DNA from: Sulfurimonas lithotrophica | Lineage (GTDB): Bacteria > Campylobacterota > Campylobacteria > Campylobacterales > Sulfurimonadaceae | Direction of reading: 5' to 3' | Assembly (NCBI RefSeq): GCF_009258225.1 | Contig: NZ_CP043617.1 | Location: 1,550,001-1,614,000 of the forward strand | Length of the DNA: 64,000 bases | Part shown: positions 47,214 through 57,077 of the stretch, one piece after another | How positions within the stretch are numbered: the stretch's first letter is position 1 | Layout: the number at the start of each line of letters is the position of its first letter | Notes under the pieces: model-generated | What the model was told of the DNA's origin: nothing | Seen by the model: only the letters and a program-made list of their open reading frames with translations | Databases searched by the model: none | Position numbers and translations under genes: made by a program

Positions 47214-48161
47214 ATGAAAGTATTATTATTTATAGTTTTATTATTTACTCTAAATATTTTGGCAAAAAATATCACTCCCTACAAGTATGTTAAAGCAAGC
47301 GAAGCGGTATCTAACTTTGTAAAAGTCGGCGATATCTTGGTTATAGGTACAGAAGAAGGTATAGTTGACATTTATGATTTGAAAAAGGATAAGCTGATTG
47401 ATCAGATTATGCTAAGCAAACATAAAAATATACTCGGTGATAATATCCGTTCTCTTGTTGTAAGCGTGGATTATTTAAACGGAAAAATAATATTTGTTAT
47501 ACGTCTGCTCAGTACTTGGCGTGAATTTTACGTATATGAAAATAAAAAACTAACAAGACTAATAGACGAGTCCCAACATATAGCTTTGCAAAAAGTAAAA
47601 TTTATAGATGAAAACACTGTTTTAATCTCTACAATGGACAATGCTTTTATGCTGTATGATTTAAAAACTAAAAAGTTTTTATATAAAAAACAACTAAATC
47701 TTGCCAGTTTTTCCGACTATGCTCTAAGCGAGGATAAAAAGTATTTTTTTACAGCCGATGAAACACCGCAAATAAGCAAAATAGAAGTTAAAACGGGAAA
47801 AACTTTAGCTGTGTACAACGAAGCAAATAAAAGAGATATCTTCTCGGTTGATTATAAAAACAAAACACTTATAAGCGGTGGAAAAGATAAGCGTGTTATA
47901 TTATACAAGTCTCCTTCATCACATAAAATGACAAAAGGAAAATTTTTTGTATATGCGGTTGCTTTAAGTCCGGATGCTTCCAAAGCTGCTTTTGTTAAAA
48001 ATGAAAATAGTGAAATTTCAGTAATTGACACTACTACACTTCAAGAACTATATCTGTTAAAAGGGCATAAACAAACCATTATAGACATTAACTTTTATAA
48101 AAACGATGAACTGATTAGTTCAGATGAAGATAACAGATTGTTTTTTTGGAAATTAGAGTAG
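47214..48161 (+). CDS. napL: NapL-like periplasmic beta-propeller protein
   Basis: 315 residues. Signal peptide (KVLLFIVLLFTLNILAK) and about six WD40-like blades (VIGTEEGIVDIYDLKKDKL, VLISTMDNAFMLYDLKT, TLISGGKDKRVILYKSP, ELISSDEDNRLFFWKLE). Position directly behind napG-napH matches NapL, a propeller of unclear function in epsilonproteobacterial nap clusters. Its 3' end overlaps only the upstream, unused part of the next gene's frame. The name rests on context as much as on sequence. Confidence 0.8.
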   Translation: MKVLLFIVLLFTLNILAKNITPYKYVKASEAVSNFVKVGDILVIGTEEGIVDIYDLKKDKLIDQIMLSKHKNILGDNIRSLVVSVDYLNGKIIFVIRLLSTWREFYVYENKKLTRLIDESQHIALQKVKFIDENTVLISTMDNAFMLYDLKTKKFLYKKQLNLASFSDYALSEDKKYFFTADETPQISKIEVKTGKTLAVYNEANKRDIFSVDYKNKTLISGGKDKRVILYKSPSSHKMTKGKFFVYAVALSPDASKAAFVKNENSEISVIDTTTLQELYLLKGHKQTIIDINFYKNDELISSDEDNRLFFWKLE

Positions 48162-48232
48162 ATAGTTTTATTAATTTACTTTTATCAGATAGAATTAATA
48201 AAAATGATATCAATAGAAAGTGTTACTACAAA

Positions 48233-49054
48233 ATGGATAAAAAAAGCAAACTTTTAAAAATCATTTCGAATGAAACCATAAAAGCTGCACACTCTATGTC
48301 CGTAATAACTCCATCGATATATGCTACCCTTTTTGAAGAAAATGCAAAATCACATAACTTCAACTTAGATGACGAAATACAATTATCTCAAGAGCTTATA
48401 AGCAATGAATGTAAAAATCTAATCAAAATTAGAGAACAAAACAGTAAAAATGCTATACAACTCAGCAGTTCTACATCCAAGGCTATAGATGCAATAAAAC
48501 AAAAAGATGAAAATACTCTAAGTGAAGTTTTAAAAGAAACGGAAAAACTTCGCCGTGAGGTGGAACTTTTAAAAGAGAGTATGTATAAAGATGAACTAAC
48601 CAATGTTTATAATCGCAAATGGATAAACGACAACTTTTTAGAAGATGGTTACAGACTTGCTTCAAAGGGTGTTTTGGCAATAATAGATTTAAACTTTTTT
48701 AAAGAGATTAATGATACTTACGGTCATCCAGTGGGTGACAAGGTACTTATATTTATTGCCAATAATCTTAAAAAAACAAAAGGTCATATCGTAAGGTACG
48801 GCGGAGATGAGTTTTTAATACTCTTTGATGACAACAGAGGTATAAAAGAAATTTCCGATACAATACATTCTATACATAACTCTATAACTTCCAAAAAGCT
48901 AAAAGCCAAAAACGGTGAGTTTAGAATAAGTTTTTCGATAGGTCTCTCCATATTTAAAAAAGGTGATAACCTATCAAATATTATAGAGATTGCCGATAAA
49001 GATATGTATGAAAATAAAAAAGATACAAAAAAGAAAATAACAGGCATTCAATAA
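48233..49054 (+). CDS. GGDEF diguanylate cyclase with an N-terminal helical domain
   Basis: 273 residues from the ATG at 48233; the frame is open back to 48146 but the extra 29 residues overlap napL and lack a good start. N-terminal all-helical region with a coiled coil (about 60-125), then a GGDEF domain: DELTNVYNRKW, DLNFFKEINDTYGHPVGD and RYGGDEF. The RxxD inhibitory site is absent. No membrane segment. It follows the nap genes on the same strand, so it may respond to respiratory state, but this is only positional. Confidence 0.88.
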   Translation: MDKKSKLLKIISNETIKAAHSMSVITPSIYATLFEENAKSHNFNLDDEIQLSQELISNECKNLIKIREQNSKNAIQLSSSTSKAIDAIKQKDENTLSEVLKETEKLRREVELLKESMYKDELTNVYNRKWINDNFLEDGYRLASKGVLAIIDLNFFKEINDTYGHPVGDKVLIFIANNLKKTKGHIVRYGGDEFLILFDDNRGIKEISDTIHSIHNSITSKKLKAKNGEFRISFSIGLSIFKKGDNLSNIIEIADKDMYENKKDTKKKITGIQ

Positions 49055-49087
49055 GCCCATCTAAGCTAATCCTCACATACTTTTAGA

Positions 49088-49093
49088 TATAAT
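49088..49093 (+). promoter_or_regulatory. -10 box of valS
   Basis: TATAAT in the extended form TTAGATATAATCG, 39 nt before the valS ATG. Confidence 0.6.
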
Positions 49094-49132
49094 CGCGAAA
49101 TTTTAATACAACAATATTAAGGCTCAAATAAT

Positions 49133-51760
49133 ATGTCAAACGGCTACAATCCACAAGAGATAGAAAACAAATACTACCAAATCTGGGAAGACAGAAAATA
49201 CTTCGAAATTGATGGAAATAAAGATATCCAAAAAGAGGATAAAAATTTTGCAATCATGATGCCCCCGCCTAATGTAACAGGACGTCTGCACATAGGTCAT
49301 GCACTAACTTTTACTCTTCAAGATATCATTACACGTTACAAACGTATGGATGGATACAAAACTCTATGGCAACCCGGAACTGACCACGCAGGTATTGCTA
49401 CTCAAAATGTTGTTGAGAAACAACTTTTAGCAGAAGGCACTACAAAAGAAGAGATAGGTCGTGAGGCATTTTTAGAGCGTGCATGGGCGTGGAAAGAAGA
49501 ATCTGCGGGAATTATGACGGATCAGCTTCGTAAAATGGGTGTATCTCCTGCTTGGGAGCGTGAGCGTTTTACAATGGATACTGGCTTACAAAAATCAGTT
49601 AAAGAAGCTTTTGTTCATCTATATAACCAAGGTCTGATTGTTCGCGGAAACTACATGGTTAACTGGTGTACACATGATGGTGCATTGTCTGATATCGAAG
49701 TTGAGCACGAAGATACTGACGGAAAATTTTACCACGTAATTTACCCTTTTGCCGATGGAAGCGGACATGTAGAGGTAGCTACAACAAGACCTGAGACATA
49801 CTTTGGCGATACTGCGGTAATGGTGCATCCGGAAGATGAGCGTTATAAAAATTTAATAGGTAAAAAAATAAAACTGCCACTATTAGAGCGTGAAGTAAGC
49901 ATAATCGCTGATGAGCATGTAGATATGGAATTTGGAACTGGTGTGGTTAAAGTTACACCTGCACATGACCAAAACGATTACGAAGTTGGAAAACGTCACG
50001 ACTTAGAATTCATCACTGTATTTGATGAAAAGGGTATTTTAAACGACTATGCAGGTGAGTTTAAAGGTCTGGAGCGTTTAGAGGCTCGTGAGCTAATTGT
50101 AAAACGTCTTGAAGAAGAAGGTTTTATGGTTAAGATAGAAGAGCATAAACATCAGGTTGGTCACTGTTACAGATGTAAAAACGTAGTTGAACCGTATATA
50201 TCTAAACAATGGTTTGTTAGAAACGAAGTAGCTAAGAGTTCTATTGAGAAAACAAACAACGGAGAAGCTAAATTTTTCCCACCGCATTGGATTAACTCTT
50301 ATAACTCTTGGATGGGAGATTTAAGAGATTGGTGTATATCTCGCCAACTTTGGTGGGGGCATCAGATTCCTGTATTTTATTGTGATGATTGTGACCATGA
50401 ATGGGCAAGCTTAGAAGATTCAGAAGATACATGTCCAAAATGTGCATCTAAAAAAGTAAGCCAAGACCCTGATGTTTTAGATACTTGGTTTAGTTCTGCT
50501 TTATGGCCTTTCTCAACTCTTGGTTGGGGCAATGGCGATACAGAGATGGACAAGCTTTTCAAATCGGATGACTTAAAAGAATTTTATCCAAACGCTCTTT
50601 TAATCACAGGATTTGATATTCTTTTCTTCTGGGTAGCTAGAATGATGATGATGGGTGAGTCTTTTATGTGTGAACTTCCGTTTAACCACATCTATCTTCA
50701 TGCACTTGTTCGTGATGAGAACGGTCAGAAAATGTCCAAATCTAAGGGTAACGTAATCGACCCACTTGATATGGTTAACGAATACTCTGCAGATATTTTA
50801 CGTTTTACTCTTGCCATAAGTGCCGCTCAAGGGCGTGATATTCGTATGAGTACAAAGAAGCTTGAGCTCAACAAAAACTTTACGAATAAACTTTACAATG
50901 CTAGCAAATACTTACAGATGAATGTAGATACTTTCCCTGATTTAGCAGGTTTTTGTTTAAAAACAGACCTTGGTAAATATATGGCATCTCGATTGAACCA
51001 AGCTACAAAAGAGGTTCGCGAAGCATTGGAAGAGTACAAGTTCAACGATGCGGCTACTGTTATCTACAGATTTATCTGGAACGAATTTTGTGATTGGGGA
51101 ATCGAGCTTTCTAAAGCCGACAAAGGTGCAATTACCGAGCTTGGTGCTATCTTTAAAGAGTCCATGAAACTTTTACACCCTTTTATGCCGTTTGTTACAG
51201 AGTATCTATACCATGAACTAAGCGGGACAAGTTTAGATGAGGGCGAATCTATTATGATCAAAACGTATCCTCATAAAACTAAAAGACGTAAAGAGGAAGA
51301 TAAGTTCAACATCATCATGGATGCTATCGTATCGATCCGCCGTGCTAAAGTTTTAGTAGATATGGCTAACCAAAAAATAGATAAAGCTTATGTAAAAGTT
51401 GACGGCATCAGTGAAGATGATAAAGAGATGATGAAACCATTTATTATGAAACTTGCAAAAGTTGAGAAAGAGTTAATCTTTACAGATACAAAGATAGAAG
51501 ATGCAGTAAGTGATATTGCAGATAAATGTGAGACTTTTATTCCAACAGACAGCATCGACCTGACTCCAATCATAAACAAACTTACTAAACAAAATGAAAA
51601 GTTAGAAAAAGAGATAGGAAAATTAAACGGAATGCTAAGCAATGAAAAATTTGTTGCAAATGCACCTGAAGACGTTTTAGCTAAAAACCGTGAACTTTTG
51701 GCAGATGCAGAATCTAAAAAAGAAAAAGTACAAGAACAACTTAACTCGCTAAAGGCTTAA
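49133..51760 (+). CDS. valS: valyl-tRNA synthetase
   Basis: 875 residues, normal length. Class I signature HIGH at 53-56 (PPPNVTGRLHIGHAL) and KMSKS at 533-537 (GQKMSKSKGNVIDP). The CP1 editing domain contains ATTRPETYFGDTAV, a zinc-like CDDCDHEW..CPKC insert lies near 420-445, and a C-terminal coiled coil (KLTKQNEKLEKEIGKLNGML) binds tRNA. The SulP gene starts 3 nt downstream. Confidence 0.98.
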   Translation: MSNGYNPQEIENKYYQIWEDRKYFEIDGNKDIQKEDKNFAIMMPPPNVTGRLHIGHALTFTLQDIITRYKRMDGYKTLWQPGTDHAGIATQNVVEKQLLAEGTTKEEIGREAFLERAWAWKEESAGIMTDQLRKMGVSPAWERERFTMDTGLQKSVKEAFVHLYNQGLIVRGNYMVNWCTHDGALSDIEVEHEDTDGKFYHVIYPFADGSGHVEVATTRPETYFGDTAVMVHPEDERYKNLIGKKIKLPLLEREVSIIADEHVDMEFGTGVVKVTPAHDQNDYEVGKRHDLEFITVFDEKGILNDYAGEFKGLERLEARELIVKRLEEEGFMVKIEEHKHQVGHCYRCKNVVEPYISKQWFVRNEVAKSSIEKTNNGEAKFFPPHWINSYNSWMGDLRDWCISRQLWWGHQIPVFYCDDCDHEWASLEDSEDTCPKCASKKVSQDPDVLDTWFSSALWPFSTLGWGNGDTEMDKLFKSDDLKEFYPNALLITGFDILFFWVARMMMMGESFMCELPFNHIYLHALVRDENGQKMSKSKGNVIDPLDMVNEYSADILRFTLAISAAQGRDIRMSTKKLELNKNFTNKLYNASKYLQMNVDTFPDLAGFCLKTDLGKYMASRLNQATKEVREALEEYKFNDAATVIYRFIWNEFCDWGIELSKADKGAITELGAIFKESMKLLHPFMPFVTEYLYHELSGTSLDEGESIMIKTYPHKTKRRKEEDKFNIIMDAIVSIRRAKVLVDMANQKIDKAYVKVDGISEDDKEMMKPFIMKLAKVEKELIFTDTKIEDAVSDIADKCETFIPTDSIDLTPIINKLTKQNEKLEKEIGKLNGMLSNEKFVANAPEDVLAKNRELLADAESKKEKVQEQLNSLKA

Positions 51761-51763
51761 TTT

Positions 51764-53302
51764 TTGTTTGATATAAAAAAATATGACACGTCAAATGTAA
51801 AAAATGACATCCTATCAGGTCTTGTGGTTGCAGTCGCTCTTGTACCTGAAGCAATTGCATTTAGTTTTATAGCAGAAGTAAGCCCGATAGTCGGATTATA
51901 TACCGCTTTTATATTAGGTCTTATTACAGCACTAATCGGCGGAAAACCGGGAATGATTAGCGGGGCTACAGGAGCTGTAGCTGTTGTACTTGTCGGTCTT
52001 AGCCTTGAAGCAAATACAATGTTAAAAGCCTCAGGATTAGTCGGTGAAGAATTAGCTATGGGAGTCCTGCATTACATACTTCTAGCTACTATATTAGCAG
52101 GTATTATCCAAATATCAATAGGTCTATTGAAACTAGGTAAATTTATACGTTTAGTTCCTCAACCTGCTATGTATGGATTTGTTAACGGTTTAGCAATTGT
52201 TATAGCATCTGCACAGTTTAAGTTTTTTGAAGGTCAGGGGTATAGTATGTATATATTGGTACTTATTACTATGATGATTATGTACTTTATACCTAAGTTT
52301 ACAAAAGCCGTCCCTTCAGGTTTGGTAGCTATAGTAGCCATAACGATTACTGTTTACTACACTGGAATAAACACTCTTTTAGTAGGTGAACTTACCGATT
52401 TGACAAAGTTTGCAGGTCAACTTCCTTCTTTTATAGCTCCTATACATATATTTAACTTTGAAGCAATTTTGATGGTATTGCCATATGCCGTGATTGTAGC
52501 ACTTGTCGGTTTAATAGAATCTCTGCTAACCTTATCTGTTTTAGATGAGATGAGTGATACGAGAGGAAGTGCAAATAAAGAGTGTATAGCTCAAGGAAGC
52601 GGAAACGTAACTTGTGGTCTATTTGGTGGTATGGCAGGTTGTGCCATGATCGGTCAAAGTATTATCAATTATACATCAGGCGGTTTGGGGCGTTTATCAT
52701 CTTTTACGGCTGCTGTAGGATTACTTATACTTGTCGTATCTTTAACCGATATTTTAAATATTATTCCGGTGGCCGTTTTGGTTGGTATTATGTTTATGGT
52801 TAGTATCGGTACATTTGAGTGGTCAAGTTTCTCGCATCTTAAACATATGCCAAGAAGTGATGCATTTGTAATGCTGGTCGTAACTATAATCACGGTTGTA
52901 GAAGACTTAGCAGTAGCGGTTATCGCAGGTGTAATAATATCTGCTCTTGTATTTGCCTGGAAACATGCCCGAATATATGCTACTACAAATGTTGAAGCAG
53001 ACGGAACAAAAGTTTATAAACTCGAAGGTCCTCTATTTTTTGGAAGTGCAACGACATTTGCAGATAACTTTGATATTCCCAATGATCCTCCAAAAGTCGT
53101 AATAGATTTTAAAAATACAAGGGTTATGGACAGTTCAGGTGTAGAGGCAATAGATGCTATAACAAAAAAATATGAAGATACGGGTAGAAACCTGCTTTTA
53201 CGTCACCTTAGTAAAGATTGTAAAGCTATTTTAAAACAAGCAGGTCCTCACTGCTCTTATGAAGAAGACGATCCTACGTATAAAGTAGCTTATAATTATT
53301 AA
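51764..53302 (+). CDS. SulP-family anion permease with STAS domain
   Basis: 512 residues, TTG start 3 nt after valS with AAAGG upstream. Ten or more membrane helices (LSGLVVAVALVPEAIAFSFIA, GMISGATGAVAVV, RLVPQPAMYGFVNGLAI) and a C-terminal STAS domain (PPKVVIDFKNTRVMDSSGVEAID). SulP proteins carry sulfate, bicarbonate or dicarboxylates; the substrate cannot be decided here. Bicarbonate would suit an autotroph, but no carbonic anhydrase gene is adjacent. Confidence 0.93.
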   Translation: MFDIKKYDTSNVKNDILSGLVVAVALVPEAIAFSFIAEVSPIVGLYTAFILGLITALIGGKPGMISGATGAVAVVLVGLSLEANTMLKASGLVGEELAMGVLHYILLATILAGIIQISIGLLKLGKFIRLVPQPAMYGFVNGLAIVIASAQFKFFEGQGYSMYILVLITMMIMYFIPKFTKAVPSGLVAIVAITITVYYTGINTLLVGELTDLTKFAGQLPSFIAPIHIFNFEAILMVLPYAVIVALVGLIESLLTLSVLDEMSDTRGSANKECIAQGSGNVTCGLFGGMAGCAMIGQSIINYTSGGLGRLSSFTAAVGLLILVVSLTDILNIIPVAVLVGIMFMVSIGTFEWSSFSHLKHMPRSDAFVMLVVTIITVVEDLAVAVIAGVIISALVFAWKHARIYATTNVEADGTKVYKLEGPLFFGSATTFADNFDIPNDPPKVVIDFKNTRVMDSSGVEAIDAITKKYEDTGRNLLLRHLSKDCKAILKQAGPHCSYEEDDPTYKVAYNY

Positions 53303-53328
53303 ACTCTCTATTTTGTTAGAGAGTTTAA
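53299..53328. terminator. bidirectional terminator embedded in two convergent gene ends
   Basis: 12-bp perfect stem TTAAACTCTCTA (53299-53310) / TAGAGAGTTTAA (53317-53328) with a 6-nt loop. It contains the stop codon of the SulP gene and the last codons and stop of the chemoreceptor gene. Confidence 0.75.
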
Positions 53329-54423
53329 TATACCGATAATTTCATCCATTTTATCATTTATATTGTTTATCTCCTCAGAGACATCATTTATTTCTTCAGC
53401 ATTGCTGACTAATGCAGTTGAACTATCAGATATAGACTGAATAAGTACATTTGTCGTAGCAGAAGTTTCTGATAAACTTTTTTGTGTACGTTCGGCAAGT
53501 TTTCTTACTTCATCTGCAACGACTGCAAAACCACGACCGTGCTCACCTGCACGAGCTGCTTCTATAGCAGCATTTAAAGCTAGTAGATTTGTCTGATCTG
53601 CAATATCGCCTATAGTAGCTAGTATCTCTTTTGTTTCATTTGCATTTCCAACCAATGTTTCAAGATTCCCGACCATTTCATTTTCATTATCAGATACACT
53701 ATGTACTCTATTTACAGTTTCTCCAATCATATTTTTCAACTCTATAATGGTTGTATTTGTAATATTATCTATAGTAGTATTTAACTTATTTGACGTCTCT
53801 AAAATATGGTTTTTACTCTCTTCATTTTCCCTCTCCATATTTTGAAGCGCTTCACCTAGTAAGTTTATGTTATTTAATAAATCAGCCATTTTTGCTTCAA
53901 CGTGAATTTCACTTCTAGCCGTGAAATCACCTTCTGCAAACTTTTTCAATGTAGCTATAGCAATATCTATATTTTCTTCAGATGAATTTATAAGGTTATT
54001 CATAGAATTTCTTAACACATGCACATAAGGTGTTTTTGAATCTGCATCAACTCTGCAAGAGTAATGACCTTTTGCTACTTTATCGGCAAGTAATACCATC
54101 TCCCCTGCAACTCTTGTATCTTCTAAAACAGAGTTTTGGTAACTTGTTACGATTGTGTTGAAATTTCTTTCTGCTTGATTAGTTGTATTTTCATTTAACT
54201 CAATTTTATTTCTTTTAAACTCCATCATATCTATAAGTTCTAATCTTTTTTGGTTTAAGATTTCCGCAGATTTTGTATTTGTTTGTCCAAAAACCGCTAT
54301 GACAGTACCGAAAGTTATTAAAATTAAAACGGCTTGAATTATGTTTGAATCAATTATAAAAAGAGAGATTACGGATATAGCATATAAAACTGCTATTATT
54401 ATTTTTTTTTGCATATCATTCAT
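53308..54423 (-). CDS. methyl-accepting chemotaxis protein, CetA/Aer-like signalling subunit
   Basis: 371 residues. Two closely spaced membrane helices at about 8-45 with almost no periplasmic loop, a HAMP-like region (about 120-200) and the MCP signalling hairpin with [21 protein letters not shown]. The lack of a ligand-binding periplasmic domain and the PAS gene immediately upstream (17 nt) match CetA, the signalling half of the bipartite energy-taxis receptor of Campylobacter. Such receptors report electron-transport state through the partner PAS protein. Confidence 0.9.
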   Translation of the reverse strand: MNDMQKKIIIAVLYAISVISLFIIDSNIIQAVLILITFGTVIAVFGQTNTKSAEILNQKRLELIDMMEFKRNKIELNENTTNQAERNFNTIVTSYQNSVLEDTRVAGEMVLLADKVAKGHYSCRVDADSKTPYVHVLRNSMNNLINSSEENIDIAIATLKKFAEGDFTARSEIHVEAKMADLLNNINLLGEALQNMERENEESKNHILETSNKLNTTIDNITNTTIIELKNMIGETVNRVHSVSDNENEMVGNLETLVGNANETKEILATIGDIADQTNLLALNAAIEAARAGEHGRGFAVVADEVRKLAERTQKSLSETSATTNVLIQSISDSSTALVSNAEEINDVSEEINNINDKMDEIIGILNSLTK

Positions 54424-54439
54424 TTTTATTTTCCCTATT

Positions 54440-54823
54440 TTATCTTAATGTTTTATATAGTTTTTCGGCATCTTCAATCTCTTCTCTTGAAGGCTTTCTT
54501 CTGCATGACATATATCTTATCTCATTGGTATGAGGATCTTTCATCGGATAAACGGTAGCATATACCCAGTAAAAACCGCCGTCTTTTGTTTTGTTTTTAA
54601 CATAACCCGTCCAAACTTCCCCTCTTTTTGCAGAATCCCATAAAGCTTTAAAAGCAGCCTTTGGCATATCAGGGTGTCTAACTATGCTGTGCGGTTTTCC
54701 TACCAACTCATCAATAGTATATCCGGCTACTTTACAAAAATCATCATTTGCAAATAATATTTTACCTTTCTCATCGGTTTGAGAAACTAAAAAATCATCA
54801 TTTTTAAGTACATACTCTTGCAT
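54440..54823 (-). CDS. single PAS-domain protein, CetB/Aer-like redox sensor
   Basis: 127 residues consisting of one PAS domain: [56 protein letters not shown]. The HPDMP and WTGYVKNK elements are those of the FAD-binding Aer/CetB PAS group, so FAD is the likely cofactor. Encoded 17 nt upstream of the chemoreceptor, with which it should form a split energy-taxis receptor. Confidence 0.93.
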   Translation of the reverse strand: MQEYVLKNDDFLVSQTDEKGKILFANDDFCKVAGYTIDELVGKPHSIVRHPDMPKAAFKALWDSAKRGEVWTGYVKNKTKDGGFYWVYATVYPMKDPHTNEIRYMSCRRKPSREEIEDAEKLYKTLR

Positions 54824-54889
54824 ATATTCCCTTCTTATATTTAATATAATAGTTATCTTATCTTTATAAAACTTACAAAGTACTTTTTT

Positions 54890-56344
54890 TTAATTTTTAT
54901 TAACCATAATAAAGCTCTGAGGTTTTATAGGTCTGTATTTAGGCATACTTTGCCCTATATTTGAATTTATATAAGTAGGATCGGCTATTACAAATCTTTT
55001 TGAACCTGCCTTTACACTATCACCGCTCATAGGTATATAAAGTGCCGTAGCCATATGATCTTTATACTTTACTCCAAGGACGCCGATTTTAAATAATTTT
55101 TTTACAAGATACGAAAAGAGTACAGCCCTGTCTTCACAATCCGATTTATCATAATATAGTGCTTCTTGCGCAAACATAACCTTTTCACGTCCAAATTGCT
55201 CTTCATCTCTCTGGTACTCAAAAGATTTTTGTACAAAGTGCAGTACAAAATTAAGTGCTTCGCTTGTTTTTTTACCGTCAACATATTTTTTAATAGCTAC
55301 CGCAAGCTGTTCGTAGGTATCTTTTTGCATCGGTGCATTAAAAAACGTATCATAGTCTGCTTGCGGATAAGTCCCCATAAAATCAATAATATTTTGATTA
55401 TATTTGATTGAGACTTTAAAGTCTTTAAAGCCTAGTTCTTTATCTTGCGTATTTTGAGTAAATTTTGGTAAGGTATTTAAAGATAAATCAAGCGGCTTAT
55501 CACTTCCGGGATAATTTTGTTCATATGAATAGAGTCTTCCCAAGTGTCCTTTTGCATATTTTGATATTGCGTAAAACTTCTTATTTGCAAAACTATAACT
55601 TGGTGTTGAGTATATTATTTTCTCAGAATAATGGAGTAATACGACATGTTTATCTACCAAACCGATTTTTACGGCATATCCCAATTTATTAAATATAAAC
55701 CATGATAAGAGCTTGGAATTATCTTCAATATTATAAACCCTTTTAGATAATTCATGTACTAAAAGATATAAGCCCCAGTCATTAAGATTTAAATCTTTTT
55801 TTACATTTTTAATATCCTCTAAAAGTTGAACATATTCACTTGCGGCAAGTGAATCGAAAAAATTGATTATACCTTCTTGGTCTCTTGGATAAAAGCTTGC
55901 ACTTTTAATATCTTGCGATATATTAAATCCGAGCCGTGTACCAAAAAAATCAAATTCGATATCGCTAGGCTTAATTTTTTTAACTATTATTATTTGTTTA
56001 GCTTGAGGTTTTTTAGCATCTTTTGGCTTAGGAACTTTTATATTTACTTTTGGACCGACTTTTTCAATCTCGTGAGGTTTTGCTTTTGGAATCTTAGTAG
56101 GTTTAGGTTGCTCATATAAATCAAAACTTTTTTGTTTACTATATGATTTCCACTCTGCTTTTAAATATTTGTTAAACGCCGTATCACGCTCATCTTTGTA
56201 ATTTTTAAAACTCTTGGCTTGAGAGCGTTTAAAATTTTCAAATGATCCGGAGGCATTAAGCAGTGTTGAACTTAGTATTAAAACTATACTAAAAAGGCCA
56301 AATCGCTTGTATAGCTTTTGAACCCCAGCCTTGTTCTGTTGCAC
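54890..56344 (-). CDS. secreted transglutaminase-like cysteine protein
   Basis: 484 residues. GTG start with an N-terminal signal (KRFGLFSIVLILSSTLLNAS), a Lys/Pro-rich linker at about 80-125 (IPKAKPHEIEKVGPKVNIKV) and a transglutaminase-like core near the C-terminus: EALYYDKSDCEDRAVLFSYL with the catalytic Cys and the His in KYKDHMATALYIP, then Asp in FVIADPTYIN. These folds can be proteases, cross-linkers or structural. The start lies 56 nt inside flgH in another frame, and no later start keeps the signal peptide, so it is probably co-translated with flgH. Confidence 0.78.
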   Translation of the reverse strand: MQQNKAGVQKLYKRFGLFSIVLILSSTLLNASGSFENFKRSQAKSFKNYKDERDTAFNKYLKAEWKSYSKQKSFDLYEQPKPTKIPKAKPHEIEKVGPKVNIKVPKPKDAKKPQAKQIIIVKKIKPSDIEFDFFGTRLGFNISQDIKSASFYPRDQEGIINFFDSLAASEYVQLLEDIKNVKKDLNLNDWGLYLLVHELSKRVYNIEDNSKLLSWFIFNKLGYAVKIGLVDKHVVLLHYSEKIIYSTPSYSFANKKFYAISKYAKGHLGRLYSYEQNYPGSDKPLDLSLNTLPKFTQNTQDKELGFKDFKVSIKYNQNIIDFMGTYPQADYDTFFNAPMQKDTYEQLAVAIKKYVDGKKTSEALNFVLHFVQKSFEYQRDEEQFGREKVMFAQEALYYDKSDCEDRAVLFSYLVKKLFKIGVLGVKYKDHMATALYIPMSGDSVKAGSKRFVIADPTYINSNIGQSMPKYRPIKPQSFIMVNKN

Positions 56345-57014
56345 GGTCTATATCTCCCTGTGTTTTATATAAAATCTTGGCATCGCTTATATGGGTTGAG
56401 CTTATTTTATTATACTGATCAATATCATATGGACGGATAACACCGCTAATTTGAATAATCTGCTTTTGATCATCAACCAATATCTCTCTTTTTCCGGAGA
56501 TAAAATAGTTTCCGTTTTTCATAACTTTAACTATTCTTGCAGATATTGTCGTAGAAAAAGATGCATCTTTTGAAGCACTGCCCGAAGCCGAAAAAGCGTT
56601 CGCAGACGTTGACGTAAAGCCGACATTGGTAAGACCGTTGAGTTTACCTACATATTTATCTACATGTGAACTTCCACCGTTTGAAGCAAAAACGCCGCCA
56701 CCCAAATCAGTACTGTCATCCTTGCTTAAATCTTTTGAACCGCTGCTCGAAGCCGCAGCACTTTCAGATATTTCTACCGTTACTATATCATTGACATGCA
56801 TAGCTTTATGGTCTGAGAACAAAGGATTATCACCCTGACCGAATATACTACCCGTAGATGCAAAATCTTGTTCATCTTCTTTAGGTGGCATCTGTTCTAC
56901 ATACTTTGGTGGTTTAAAATTTATCTCAGGTTTAGTAAGTTCTGCAGTACAGCCACTTGAGAGTAGTAAAATATATATTAGTATTAAGAATGTCAAATAT
57001 TGTCTAAGCATCAC
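56289..57014 (-). CDS. flgH: flagellar L-ring protein FlgH
   Basis: 241 residues. Lipoprotein signal ending LLSSGC (Cys22), then the FlgH core: GSIFGQGDNPLFSDHKAMHVNDIVTVEI, ISGKREILVDDQKQIIQISGVIRP and C-terminal WGSKAIQAIWPF. Forms the outer-membrane ring of the flagellar motor. It has an ordinary length and a 56-nt overlap with the next gene. Confidence 0.96.
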   Translation of the reverse strand: MMLRQYLTFLILIYILLLSSGCTAELTKPEINFKPPKYVEQMPPKEDEQDFASTGSIFGQGDNPLFSDHKAMHVNDIVTVEISESAAASSSGSKDLSKDDSTDLGGGVFASNGGSSHVDKYVGKLNGLTNVGFTSTSANAFSASGSASKDASFSTTISARIVKVMKNGNYFISGKREILVDDQKQIIQISGVIRPYDIDQYNKISSTHISDAKILYKTQGDIDRATEQGWGSKAIQAIWPF

Positions 57015-57042
57015 TTCTCTTTAATCAAATCTCTTATTTAGA

Positions 57043-57048
57043 TATAAT
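57043..57048 (+). promoter_or_regulatory. -10 box of yqeY
   Basis: TATAAT in TTAGATATAATTC, 29 nt before the yqeY ATG, in the divergent gap with flgH. Confidence 0.55.
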
Positions 57049-57077
57049 TCTAGCAATTTTAGTTCCAAAGGATTTTT

